Shown piece after piece: positions 47,301 to 57,500 of a stretch of 64,000 nt of DNA. The stretch is from Ophiosphaerella korrae (taxonomy: Eukaryota > Ascomycota > Dothideomycetes > Pleosporales > Phaeosphaeriaceae), in assembly GCA_028456385.1 (NCBI GenBank), contig JALNQF010000025.1:248001-312000 (forward strand), written 5' to 3'. The position numbers and the translations under genes are program-made. Position 1 is the first letter of the stretch. Every line of letters begins with the position of its first letter. The notes beneath the pieces were generated by a model. The model had not been told where the DNA came from, ran no database searches, and was given only the letters and a program-made list of their open reading frames with translations.

Positions 47301-47820
47301 GGCAGCACGAATCTATATTCGCAGTCTTATCGACCCAGCAAATCAGGCCCCAGACACCCTGCAAGAAGCCCAGCACACGCTGCGTGACCTCCTCTCCAAC
47401 GGCTACACAGTCGATGTCTTTACTTGGAATGAGTTTGTCGTAGCACTAGCTCAGCGAGGCCGCCTAATTGATGCTTTTGCCTTGTGCGAAGAGTTCCTGA
47501 TGCCTAGCTTCCCCGGCTGGCGGAACTTGCATCCAAACTATGTCCGGAAGAATCGTCAAGGGTTTCAATGGATGGAGCTGCGACACTACGAAGTCAAAAA
47601 GACCAGTATCATACCTCGATATAAGACACTCATCATCCTGGCCGCAGAACTTAGGAGGGTCAGAAGCGATGAGCGGAATGGGGTTGGCTATGATGAAAGC
47701 ACAGGCAAATGGCGGCAAGAAGAGCTTGAGGAAGCGGGACCTATGGTTATTCGTGCGATTGAGACGATGCCAAGGACCAATGATACATTACAAACTAGAT
47801 ACTTCCATAATGCGCGGTAG
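44377..47820 (+). CDS. Mitochondrial PPR protein, Pet309/Cya5-like
   Basis: Single exon, 1,147 residues from the ATG at 44377; the frame is open a little upstream but only from non-ATG codons. The N-terminus is a mitochondrial presequence (MLERASICLETGGRQLFRAP, then Arg-rich). Pentatricopeptide repeats are clear at about 550-800, for example CWNILLLAYVRADDLDGALE followed by SGIAPDKYTFGTLLDLCAER, and continue to the C-terminus (DVFTWNEFVVALAQRGRLID). PPR proteins bind organelle RNA sequence-specifically. Length, presequence and arrangement fit the Pet309/Cya5 group that acts on cox1 mRNA. The orthology call is from recollection of the family and is less certain than the PPR call. Confidence 0.8.
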   Translation: MLERASICLETGGRQLFRAPKQCLHSRRTLHSTFWHHGASDLSLPIWWAASSILDGKNSGVGDRTARTASSPASGSYDGALLDFLYPDKTLALLRRLYSVGPDASTSRRRQLNRPPVRRFSTAQWEPPHDESGVDEAVAQKAKEEMAELLKDSHPIKELPKLLRRKEVGKQELAWQLYIIIPEAHLARGGHWSMRADLLEYLTIDDNPTVPSRVLQLFGELPQSKRRPSSYRAAIVAYVSLRMVGPALKLLERIQTNRYFDLLTIGTDVVLRRTILDEQWDLSLRIFKLFLSRRAVTERQPTATSQWRGQLPTATSIRRGNTIPEIWRGVTTLPELHSYVQSFLNHVREFQQELQSSTQNEEALSLFLISLVPHAMDQVLHDRKVDEEFTDYLRRLFDNMHALNLETTACYEHAIQRLLEIRPKRPGSDIESLCTSFYDQHRQRCLDSQSTSSPTRPLSNLLRNLIMHYGDQGDLNRVQGLVGDFRLFYPDQPMKHGLLRYLANLYADNGNIERVEEYLEEFQARYPKFTDIRIFSARLFAYARRADVEATITQFNRLRDEFGLVPDTACWNILLLAYVRADDLDGALECFNTIMDSGIAPDKYTFGTLLDLCAERGDVEAFEALFSRAQEMGIPLSQDVRARSSYVQVFLNAGDVEGAEAIAQGMLKSWQAGALQGHALTFTWNLLIQHHALDRDLTGARRHFRDMMDNNIPLDSWTYGSLMRALVEVNKSNAAYKLLRKTMPQSHLPVHALHYAIVMTGLLREGGDQLNLAMDAYERMLEHRVPQTESSQEATIRTLGTFELQKLKKRGAKHPNYRLKRVEEAVENMLVEAVQGQAHRQPRHRKYLDSRNFGAVPQSYYGLLISLYSGRGAYKICKKLFKKAEAAAPDVDNYAVPMTLIAGSMEAHLKAGDHVEVAKCWELARSSASKLTKTFDQILHPNPPPPESDSLLDPLLRERFEDSRISVNRRHILFKAARIYIRSLIDPANQAPDTLQEAQHTLRDLLSNGYTVDVFTWNEFVVALAQRGRLIDAFALCEEFLMPSFPGWRNLHPNYVRKNRQGFQWMELRHYEVKKTSIIPRYKTLIILAAELRRVRSDERNGVGYDESTGKWRQEELEEAGPMVIRAIETMPRTNDTLQTRYFHNAR

Positions 47821-48282
47821 TCTCATCACGGCGGTTGTGTGGGAGATGTATAATGGAAGATATGTCGAGTATAGGTACTCTCCGTTCAGATTTCTAGCAT
47901 TGACCGGGTTTAATATAGTGTACCATAAAGTAGACACAAGTTAGATATGACGACACGTATCATGATCATGTAAATTTATTATCAAACTCTAATGTCAGTA
48001 TTGCTAATTTTCTTTGCTGCACCAACCAACCCTCCCTAGTAGCTATAGCTCTCAATAGATGGGATAGGCACTAGGTAATCGTTGCGCTACTATATTCATG
48101 AAGGAAGTATACAACAGAGCGGAGAATAAACCCCTATATAAACCTGTACTCACTAAATAAAGTAGCTATTTCCCCTCTACAGTTATCACACGGCTAACGT
48201 ACAAAGACAGCATTCAATGTTCACACTCCACCTCACTGCATGTTCACCAAAAAACATTGACATACAAAAAAGATTCATGTCC
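47821..48282. other. Intergenic, 3' flank of the PPR gene
   Basis: 462 bp, AT-rich, with no gene. It contains the T-run that could terminate the minus-strand tRNA. Confidence 0.45.
48266..48271 (-). terminator. Pol III-type T6 terminator of tRNA-Leu
   Basis: Six T on the minus strand, about 12 nt after the tRNA 3' end at 48283, as expected for RNA polymerase III. Confidence 0.75.
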
Positions 48283-48427
48283 TGACACGAGTGGGGTCTA
48301 ATAAGATCATTAGTTGATGTTGGACATCAAACTCGTGGTGCATACATACTCGAACCCACGCACATTTCTGTAGTAGAGATCAAAGCAAGCTTAAATCTAC
48401 CGCCTTAGACCACTCGGCCATCGTGCC
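48283..48427 (-). tRNA. tRNA-Leu (UAA) with two introns
   Basis: On the minus strand, the acceptor GGCACGA (48421-48427) pairs with TCGTGTC (48284-48290), followed by discriminator A. A-box-type TGGCCGAGTGG is present. The anticodon stem GTAGA/TCTAC has loop TT-TAA-G...C, with anticodon TAA at 48391-48393. An 11-nt intron lies at 37/38 (48379-48389). A type II variable arm (ACA-GAAA-TGT) follows, then T-stem GTGGG and T-loop TTCGA, which is interrupted after position 58 by a 52-nt GT-AG insert (48298-48349). It resumes with AC and CCCAC. Exons total 82 nt, normal for tRNA-Leu, with all stems paired. The B box is split by the insert. Upstream TATA and downstream T6 argue for a real gene rather than random decay. 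Confidence 0.85.
48298..48349 (-). other. Spliceosomal-type intron inside the tRNA T-loop
   Basis: 52 nt, beginning GTATGT and ending TTATTAG, with ACTAAT branch-site-like sequence about 13 nt before the 3' end. The size matches mRNA introns in this window (40-60 nt). It contains a perfect 7-bp hairpin (TTGATGT/ACATCAA, plus-strand 48314-48330). Exact removal restores T-loop TTCGAAC and the T-stem. Whether it is spliced is unknown. Confidence 0.7.
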
Positions 48428-49643
48428 TGATGGAGAAATATATATAATTTGAACGGTAGATAATATATAATCCATGGAGGAAAATACTGAGGTGGTGTGT
48501 GTGAATGAAATGATGGGGTTTGGATAGTGGAGATGTGAGGGATTGGGAATGTGTGCGGGGTAGCTTTGAAAATAGTGTCATGAGTCACTGTGGGGTATAT
48601 CTTAACCCCTTGGATGCAACCAAAACTTTGGTATAGACCGGAAGAAATGATTGGGATGAGTAAGAGATTAGACCAAATTTATTTCACAATTCTTACCTAA
48701 TATACTTAGAGACTACTATTATAGGCTTGTCTTAGAATATACATAAAGTTATAAGAGGTTGAAGAAGTTGTCAAATACCTTACTACTAAATTCTAACTAG
48801 GTCTTCCTTTTATACTTATGTAGGAGATACGTATTCCTTTATCAAGGCCTAGGCAAAGCCCGAGCCGTAACAGAGCCGTGTATATTGATATCTTATAGGC
48901 GGAAGGCTGGTTGAAACTTCGATATAGCTCTCTCGACTGGTACAATATCCTCTAACAAAATATCTTGATAATTTATTAACTACCATTTCAACCTGCCCAC
49001 CTCATAATAACAACAAAATATCAATGTCTCATGAAGCCAATTTCTCAAACAACACTAGGCTCTACATGTACGCATACTCAATCCTCACCGGCCAAAAAAT
49101 CTACTTAAAAACAGACAGGAAGGAACCATATCGCGTGAGAAACCAGCACAGAAACAAATGACGGTACCAACGCGTGGCCTGGTCGGCTTCCTACCATCAG
49201 GCCTCCACGGGGAGGTTTGCTTCACCGCGCCCCACTTTAGCGCATGCAAACCTCCGAGCGAGCCAATCACACCGATTTCACCCACAACGCTGTTCGCACG
49301 CTCGTACAAATTTCGCGATCACCGCTGGGCTTATACAATGCCATGCATCCGCGCCTCATTCTGAGTTGTAACATGCCGCAAGGGCATTCATAGTGATTGG
49401 TGCCTTCGCACCGTGTAGTGCGGTTCGCGGATGTGAGGATAGGTAAGGTTGGTGGGTTCGGAAACGGCGACGAAGTATATGTATCAGGCTTGCTCCTCTC
49501 TCTACCTACTGCATCCATTCATCAAACAAGCATAGATTTTACTCCATCAATCATATTGTTATCCCAATCATAATTTTGGTTCATAACCTTAACTTGTAAC
49601 TTCGACTCACAAACTCAACTTCAACTTCAACTCCAACACAACA
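48428..49643. other. Intergenic, AT-rich
   Basis: About 1.2 kb. 48600-49030 is notably AT-rich without coding capacity. Several short frames at 49100-49520 on both strands lack support. A pyrimidine/ACA-rich leader precedes 49644. Confidence 0.4.
48437..48448 (-). promoter_or_regulatory. TATA-like element upstream of tRNA-Leu
   Basis: Alternating AT run (TTATATATA on the minus strand) 10-22 nt before the mature tRNA 5' end, common upstream of fungal tRNA genes. Confidence 0.5.
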
Positions 49644-49925
49644 ATGTCTGCGGTCCTCACAATGCAAATTGTCCACGCTCTCTTCCCTTCCCTACGAAGC
49701 ACACCATCACACACCCAGTCCATTTTGCAGCCCGACATACTCGTTCCAAAAATCCACATTCAGCCTGCCGAAGACCTTGAATTGCGCCCTCTATTAAGCG
49801 CTTTGAACCATCCATCCGTGCGACACCGGCGTTCGAGTTCCGCATCAAGCACGGCGTCCAAGCGAAGCAGTTTAGGGGTCATGCCTAGTGTACCGCAAGT
49901 TGATTCGCCGATGGATTTGCGATGA
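49644..49925 (+). CDS. Small hypothetical protein
   Basis: Single exon, 93 residues, with ATG in good context (CAACAATGTC) after a CAACTTCAACTC-type leader typical of fungal 5' UTRs. There is no signal peptide and no known domain. The central part (AEDLELRPLLSALNHPSVRH) looks ordered, and the C-terminal third is Ser/Arg-rich (RHRRSSSASSTASKRSS), ending SPMDLR. I do not recognise it. The leader and amino-acid texture make a short real gene plausible but not certain. Confidence 0.5.
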   Translation: MSAVLTMQIVHALFPSLRSTPSHTQSILQPDILVPKIHIQPAEDLELRPLLSALNHPSVRHRRSSSASSTASKRSSLGVMPSVPQVDSPMDLR

Positions 49926-50453
49926 AGTTGGAGCGTGGTTAAGGAATATGACTAGCTTTGGTTGGAGGGAACGAGTGCATTTCGTGCGTGTAATAGACGG
50001 CCTATATATTCACAGAGAGTGACGCTCTTATTTGCTTCCGTTTTTTTTTTTTCTTGGGGGGGGGGGGGGGGAGGGTATACAAGAGATGTAGCGACGTCGA
50101 GTATACATGAAGCATCTAGGATTTATACGACTATTCACCGGACCACGAGGATCGTTGGAGTGCAGAGAACCCGGCAGGATCGACAGAGATGATAACGAGG
50201 TTATGGTCAACATGCAGAGATTAGAACCCGCGTACGGTAGAATCAATACCCAGATAGATTTAGAGACAACCAGCACATCTATAAACTACACATCACATCT
50301 AAACCTTTGCCGAGTTGCAATAGGAGGAGTGTCATCTTAATCTACCTACACCCACTTCCTTTTCCCCGCCCCATCAAAATTCCAACACCACCCATGCAAC
50401 GCCATAAGCCACCAAGCAAAATCATACATTCACACTACCTACCACCCATCCCC
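49926..50453. other. Intergenic, 3' flank of eIF5B
   Basis: 528 bp with a T12/G16 homopolymer pair at 50041-50071. No gene is seen. Confidence 0.45.
50041..50071 (+). repeat. Poly-T/poly-G homopolymer tract
   Basis: Twelve T (50041-50052), a short CTT spacer, then sixteen G (50056-50071). Tract length should be treated as approximate because such runs are error-prone. Confidence 0.9.
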
Positions 50454-53400
50454 CTACATAATATCAAACAACTTCTTCAGCTCGACAATTAACTTCCACT
50501 CTTCCTGACTAACATCGTTTCTGAAGAACTCCTTGAGCGTGTCAATACTCTTACGACTTATCGCCGAGTACAATGTGTCATCTTCTTCCAAGTGGCGACC
50601 ATACATAGGTTGATTCGGGCCTTCGATTTTGACGGCGACAGAGGGCTGGCCCTTTTTGCAGACTTGGATTTGTTTGTGGTCGCGTTCGATCGAGGTACTA
50701 GTTGAATGCAGTTAGTAAGGCAGATGGAAGGAGAGTGGGGGATCATACACTCTTCCGAGATTGACGATTTCTTTGACGCCAGTCGCAGGGTTCTTTTTGA
50801 CGGCGCAGATGGGTGTGGTCATTTTGAGGTTTCCTTCTACGACGTCGACGCCCACGATGATGGGATCCTTCTTGTTGAAGACGGCGACGGGACGGAGAAT
50901 GCAGGGGAAGACAGCGAGCATCTTGCTTTCTTCCTTTCTTTGCTCTTCGAGTTGCTTCATGTGTGCTGTGAATTTGTCGAAGAGATGATAGATGATATCG
51001 GCCTCGAAGATCTTGACGCCGATTTCGTCGGCGTAGGCCTTAGCTTCCTTGTCTACTTTGACATCGAAACACAACATGACAGCGTACTCTTTGGCCTTTT
51101 CTAACATAACACCTGCACGCAAGACGTCCTTTCGGAAGACTGGGCCGATGGAGATAGTGGATACAGGGATCTTAGAAACGCGGAGGAACTCAAGAAGCGC
51201 TTCAAGGGAACCAAGCGTGGAAGCTTGTACTGAGACACCTCGACCCGTCTTGGAGACCTTGCTGAGCAAATGTGCAAGATCACCCATGACTTCGTCCATT
51301 AGGTCATCCTCGTCATCGTCAGGACCAACGACCAGGAGTCGAGAACCAGCAATGGCTGTATCAAGACCATCTGCAGAGATCTTGATACCCATGGCAGCCT
51401 TTACCTCCTTGTTGTGCACGTATTGTGACTTGACTCGAAGTTCCTTCATTTCCGCCGGGGTGAGAAGCGCTCGAATATTTGTTACAATGGGTTCGGGGTT
51501 ACCGCATAGCACTATCCGATCGCCTTCACGAAGTACACCGTTGGACAAGACTACATCAATAGTCGTGCCGAGGCCTTCAATGACCTTGACTTCAAGGACG
51601 GTACACTCAACTTCGGAGAGGTACATGAGGTTGTTGGTCAAGCGCTCTTGGGTAAGCTTGACAATGAGCTTAATCATGTCTGGAATACCTTCTCCTGTGT
51701 GTGCCGATGTGGGGCATACGGAAACGTATTTCGACATGTTCTTATTCCGGAAGAAGAGTTCAGAGTTGAAACCTTGTTCTTGCAACTGCGTACGAACAAA
51801 AGTCCATCGCTCCTCAAACTCGGACTGTACCGCCTGCTTCTGGAGGTTGAAGCTGTCCTGGAAGCCGTTGTTATCAATCTTCTTCCAGCCGAAAAGACGG
51901 TCAATTTTGTTGAGGGCAACAATGAAAGGTGTCCGCCTATCTCGGAGTAGTTTCATGGACTCGATAGTTTGAGGCTCAAGACCATGCATAATGTCGATAA
52001 CTAGGATGGCAATGTTACAAAGTGACGAACCGCGCGATCGGAGATTGGTGAAAGACTCGTGACCGGGTGTGTCGATAACGAGAAGACCAGGTACGTTGAA
52101 AACGAATTCGTTGTCTTTGTTCACTACAGCGACCTTCTTCTCGAGTGCGGCCACAGGGAAGTACGTAGCACCAATTTGCTGGGTGATGCCTCCTGCTTCG
52201 CCCTCTTGGACGTTGGTTTGTCGAATCTTGTCGAGTAGCTTTGTTTTGCCAGTGTCGACGTGACCGAGAATACAGCAGATGGGTGATCGCAAATTGTCCT
52301 TTGAACGAGCAGCTAGGGCCTCTTCATGAGCTTGCTTGCGCCTCTCAGCAGCGGCAGCCTTTCGTGCAGCTTCCGCTCTCTGTGTAGCAGTACCTTGCTC
52401 ATCCTCCGAAGAGTCGTCCTCGCTATCTTCCTCTGAATCGCTTTCGGAATCTGGCCCTGGTGCTTGGGTTTTGGCTTGTGCTGCCGTTTCTTTCTCTTTT
52501 TCTGCAGCCTCTTGCGCGGCCTTTTCTTCCTTCGCCTTCTTCGCTGTTGCTTTGCGCTCCTCCTCTTCGTCGGTATCCACATCCCAGCTGTCCTTGATGC
52601 CATCGTCTTCGTCTGCTTGAGCCTCCCAATCGTCGCCGGAGTCGTCTTCTTTCTTTGCCTCAGTCTCAAGTTTAGCCTTCTCTGCTTCGGCAGCAGCTTT
52701 TTCTTCGGCTAATTTGAGTTCTTTGAGCTTTTGGGCTGCCTCTTCAGCCTCCCGAGCCTCTTTTGCCTTTTGCTCCTCCAATTGCTTCTTCCTCTTTTTC
52801 CGGTCGTCGTAAACGGGTTTCTTTTTCTGTTCAGACTCCTCTGTAAGCGCTGCAATTGTGGTTCCTTCACTCTCGAGTATCTGCTGCTTCCGGAGTTCCA
52901 TTTTTGCCTTGGCTTCCTTCTGCGCCTTGGTCATATATGTGCCATCTTTCTTCTTCTGTTCGATTTTTTCTTTCTCCCTTTGCTTCTTCAGCGCCCTGGC
53001 CTCTGCTTGCCGTTTCTGCTCCTCTTCGGCTGCGCGCTCTTCCTCCTCGATTCTAGCCTTCTCCTCGGCCTGCAGACGAGCCAATTCTTCTTCCCTCTTC
53101 TTCCGCTCCTCTTGTTGTTTCTGTAGCGCGGCTAGAGCAGGGTTGAGCTTCTTCTTCTTTCCACCAGCAGCCGGAGCAGCAGGTTCGGGGGTAGGGACAG
53201 AGGGTGTAGCGGCATTCTCTGCCTTGGTCTCGGTGGGTTTCGCAGGCTCAACCTTTGCAGGACCACCAGCCTTCTTCTTTGCAGCCTAAGGAGTATTGTC
53301 AGCTCGATTTCAACTATGTGGCGAAATGTAGTGGGTAGACATACTAGCTCCTTTTTACGTTGCTTCTCTTTTTCCTTCTTCTCTTTTTCTTTCTCCGCCT

Positions 53401-53809
53401 TGGTCTTTACTCGCGGACCGTCATCTGCCGGCTCTGGTTGTGGCTCTTCTTTCTTCTCTGCAGCACCACCCTTCCCCTTCTTCTTGCCATAGTTGCCAGC
53501 GAAGACATCATCGTCATCATCGTCGAAGGTACCTTCTTGTGGTGCCTTGTTTCCGAATTCTGTGCCACCCGCGCCATCTTTGAGGGGGTCTTCCCCTTCT
53601 AGCTCAAAGTCACCACCCTTATTCTTCTTCCTTTTGCCACGTCTTTGCAGGGCGGCCATAAGGCCGCCACCTGCAGCTTCCTCTTCAGGAGCAGCATCAT
53701 CTGCCTTGGGCGCCTCGACGTTGTCGTTCTGCGGCACGATAGACTCGCCCATCTCAGCCTCCCAGTCATCTTCCTGGGCCTTCTTGTTACCCTTCTTCTT
53801 TGGCGCCAT
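50454..53809 (-). CDS. FUN12: Translation initiation factor eIF5B
   Basis: Three exons: 53345-53809, 50749-53285 and 50454-50697. The introns are 59 nt (GTATGT...CCTTAG) and 51 nt (GTATGA...AACTAG), phases 0 and 2, giving 1,081 residues. The N-terminal ~480 residues are highly charged Lys/Glu and Asp/Ser tracts, normal for this factor. The G domain begins near 495: [12 protein letters not shown] (G1), DTPGHESF (G3) and NKID (G4). Domains II-IV follow, ending in the helix ELKKLFDIM. eIF5B is the GTPase that joins the 60S subunit to the 48S complex in the cytosol. The start is at 53809; an upstream in-frame codon is not ATG. Confidence 0.94.
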
Positions 53810-54577
53810 TGTGGTCAATATAGAGCCTTTAGGTATGTTGCGCGAGGGTGGTTCCTGTGGCGGGGTTCAGGCCATGCGACTCTGGGTACCGCACGTATTA
53901 TGATGAGACTCGCTGGGAATGCTCCAAGGCCGAAAAGAAAGGCGCAGTGAGTCAGACTAGAACCAATAAAGGTCTGGACCTGGAAGGAGCGACAAAAAGT
54001 GCAAGTCTAAGGCAAACGCACACTGACTGTCGAAATTACGACTGTTCGCGGTTTGTGCTACCTATCATTTCATCGGTGGCGGATGGTGGCGGGGTAAGCC
54101 CAATGACGCACGGACTTCGACCCACCAGCCTGTTGCCTGCGACCTGCACACAGCCAAGCTCTCACCTCATGTCTCACTTGCGCAATGACCCCACGCGTGT
54201 GCAATATTCATGTATTCCTATGCAACTATGACATAGCTCCTTGATTCCTACAGCCCACCCGATATCTAACCTGAAGTATTTTGCCGTTCTGATGCAGACG
54301 AACAAGGCAGCAAATGATTGCAGCTCCAATAGATCCATATATATATATATATAATTGCAACAACGCCGTCTCAGCCCCGTAACCGATAAAAATGAGAGAA
54401 TGCAGTGATTAGGTAATAGTAGATGGGCTGGGATCAATGCGCTGGAAATCCCAAATGCACATGTTACAAGAGTCAAAAGACAACAATCGATTTTGGGGTC
54501 GCGCATAGATTCGTAAAGCATCAACGTATCGTCTGACCTGAAGATTCGCTGCTGTGTTGGAAACGACGAGGTACTCG
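53810..54577. other. Intergenic, eIF5B promoter and chitin synthase 3' flank
   Basis: 768 bp. It contains an AT dinucleotide microsatellite at 54337-54353. No gene is supported. Confidence 0.45.
54337..54353 (+). repeat. AT dinucleotide microsatellite
   Basis: About eight AT repeats; a simple sequence repeat. Confidence 0.85.
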
Positions 54578-57500
54578 CTAGTGGAGGCCGTTGACTAGCA
54601 GTGCTTCAACGGCTTGACCGATGAACTGCTTCTTGAGTGTGAGATCACAGTTAAATCTGGCCATCTGTTAGTTTATGCTGGGTAGAGAGAGAGTTGTGAT
54701 GCAACATACCTGCGCTCCAATTCAACCTTGACAGACTTTTTGGTCACAGTCATCAGATCAGATGTAGACAAGATGTCTCTGATCTCTTGATGAATGACCT
54801 CATCAGCAGGAAGATGTGCTGCTTGAGACATCTCAATTCCGTTTTCGTAGCCGCCATAGCCACTCTGAGCAAGGCTTATCCGAGACTGGCTGGTGTATCT
54901 TGGAAGGTCGAGGTGTGACATGGGTCGCGATGGTGGCATACCTCCGTATTCCGAGCCAGCTACAGAGCCACCGAAGGGTTTCCGAGTGGCATACGTGTAG
55001 CCTGAGACCTCCGAACGATCGTCCCTCATGGTGTGTTGCTCCCACATTTCTGCTTGGTATTCCTCCCACCTCTTCTTGGGAATACTGGCAGGGTCGAATT
55101 TGCCTTCATCAGAGACCACTATCTTTTGCCCCTTCTCACCAGTGACAACACGAGTGTTACCCCAGGAGAAATCGTCCATGTGCCAGAAAGAGTACAAAGG
55201 TAGGGCAAATGCAAAGATAGGTGTTGCGAGCATATAGATGATCATCCACCCTATCATTTCCCACTTGCGGCGAATGATGAAGATGATCATCTGCAAACCG
55301 TAAATAGCTCCCAAGAGAATAAATGCAGTGATTGGAACAACATCAGGTGTCGAGACCAGAAGATAGATGAGATATCCGATGTAGACAATGATGACGGGCT
55401 GCACGACAGTCGAAAGCAAATCCAGGAACACAATGAAGCGCATACTGAAGCAGCAGAAACCGCAGAGTTGCTGAAGAGGAATCAGCTCAATAAGGTTGTG
55501 AACAGTAGAGTTGATCCATCGGCGACGTTGCGACATGAAGACGGTCCAGCTATCAGGCGCAACAGTCCAGGCGTGGGCTCGCATCGTGTACTTGGTCTTG
55601 TACTTCGAGTGGTACTTCATGAGTAAAGTGGTTAGGTAACGATCTTCTCCCAAATGGAGCAAGTTCTTGGTGTGCAAGGTATCGACACGAATTTCTTGGT
55701 ACGCTTCCACGATCTCCTTACTAACGAACAGTGGTTTCCCAGTTTCCGCGGCGCGAATACGGTACATGGTGAAACAACCAGGTAAACAAGTAACTGAACC
55801 AAACAAACTTTCGAATGCCTTTGTGAGATTGTGGGAGATGTAGTATTCGTAAACTTGCATCATGGTGATGAACGAGGATTTGGCGTTGGTCAGCGCGGTT
55901 TCACCACAAATGGCGATGAGTCGAGTATCGTGGAGGAAGGCGGCGACAAATCGAGTAGCTGCATCGTCAGCAACGACAGTGTCGGCATCGATTTGCAGAA
56001 GGAACTCATAGAAGGTGGGATTGACGCCAATGATGTTACGAATCTGGTGGTGCATCTCAAGCTCGAGCGGGCTCATGGGCAGATTGTAATGGACGCGGTT
56101 CAAGAATCGCATGAGGATAATCTGGGAGTCACGCTTGCCTCGATTGCCCGGCTTGGAAACCTCAGAGGGCCGACCGACCTTGACTACAACCAAGAAGGGA
56201 ACAATGTGACCTTGTACCTCGTAGAGACCGGAGTAGCATTTGCCCATGTTGTGTTGACGCTGACCTTCGCCTAAACTCTCAAAGCTAAGTGGATCAGGAT
56301 CGGTAGCTTCTGGGACGCCAAGAATATCGAGAACGATTCGAGGAGTTGGCTTGTCGTTGCCTTGACCAATAATCATACCATCACAGACAATGACTAGCAG
56401 TTTGCGTTTATCGTCATACTTCATCCTGGCGGCGGAGTCGATGGCACGACGCAATGAATCTTCGTCTTCGGTGTACGCTGGGACTGTGCAAATAATGAAC
56501 TTATCGATGTTCTCAGGGTCCGTCTTTCTGGTGAATTGAAGAGCAGCAAGGAACTTAAAACCGATGACGCTGACAAGGAGGATAGAGATGGCCAGGAGGA
56601 AATACTTGGCAAAGAGACACTTCGCTGAGTTCCTAGTATCCAGTTCGCCAACATAAAAGAGGTTGTCAAGGCAAGTCTTCATAGCACTCCTTCTACCGGC
56701 GTCCATGTTGAGACCATCCCAATATTTACCGATGTCTTTACCAGATTGTACTCTGAAGATGGACACAACACCATCGTCCATGAAGTTAACATTGGGTGCG
56801 AAATCCGGTTCGTCTCCCCGAGGGGATGGCTTCACTTCTCGACCTCCTGGGATATATGGTGACAGATCGTAGACCTTGTTGTTCATGTAGGCAATAGAGT
56901 CACCTTTATCAGCCAGAGTTTTAAGATACGCCGGGCTGTATCCGACACGTCCTTTAAGATAGTTCGACTTCAAGAACACCTGTTGCTCAAACCACCAGTC
57001 ACGTCGGGAGTCATTTTGAAACCATCGGAAATCGTGATACTTGGCGTTGAGATCAGTGTTGCTGATCAGGTTGTTAATGGACGAGGCGGTGTAGTTCGTA
57101 GCCCTGTAGTTGAGTTGGACACCAGGGTGAATTTGGCCGTCCACACCACTGCAGAGAGCAGAAACCTGTACTGGAAACAAGTTGGTGGCATCCTTTCCAG
57201 CATACTTTTCTAAGCTTTTTTGAGGAATAATGTTTGGGTAGTGGTGAGGAATGAAGTCGCCAAGGTCATATATAACACCACGAATGGCAACGTAGGACTG
57301 CTTGCCGCTTTTGCCGTTGAATGTCGACAATTCAGCAGTGGAAAAGACGTGTTGGGTAGGGCAGATAAGCATCGGGAAACCGATCATAAGGAAGATGACG
57401 AGGGCACAGCTCAACCAAATGAGCATGTTGATAGCCAGCTTTTCGCGCCACGCTATACGGACGTCCTTGCGTTTGATGCGACCAACTAGTCGAATGGCAA

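Noticed and set aside
48283..48427. Explaining the tRNA as an ordinary random pseudogene
   Set aside because: All stems, the anticodon loop, 37/38 intron, TATA and T-run are intact, and the only disruption has exact GT...branch...AG structure. Random decay would not leave this pattern, though loss of function by insertion remains possible.
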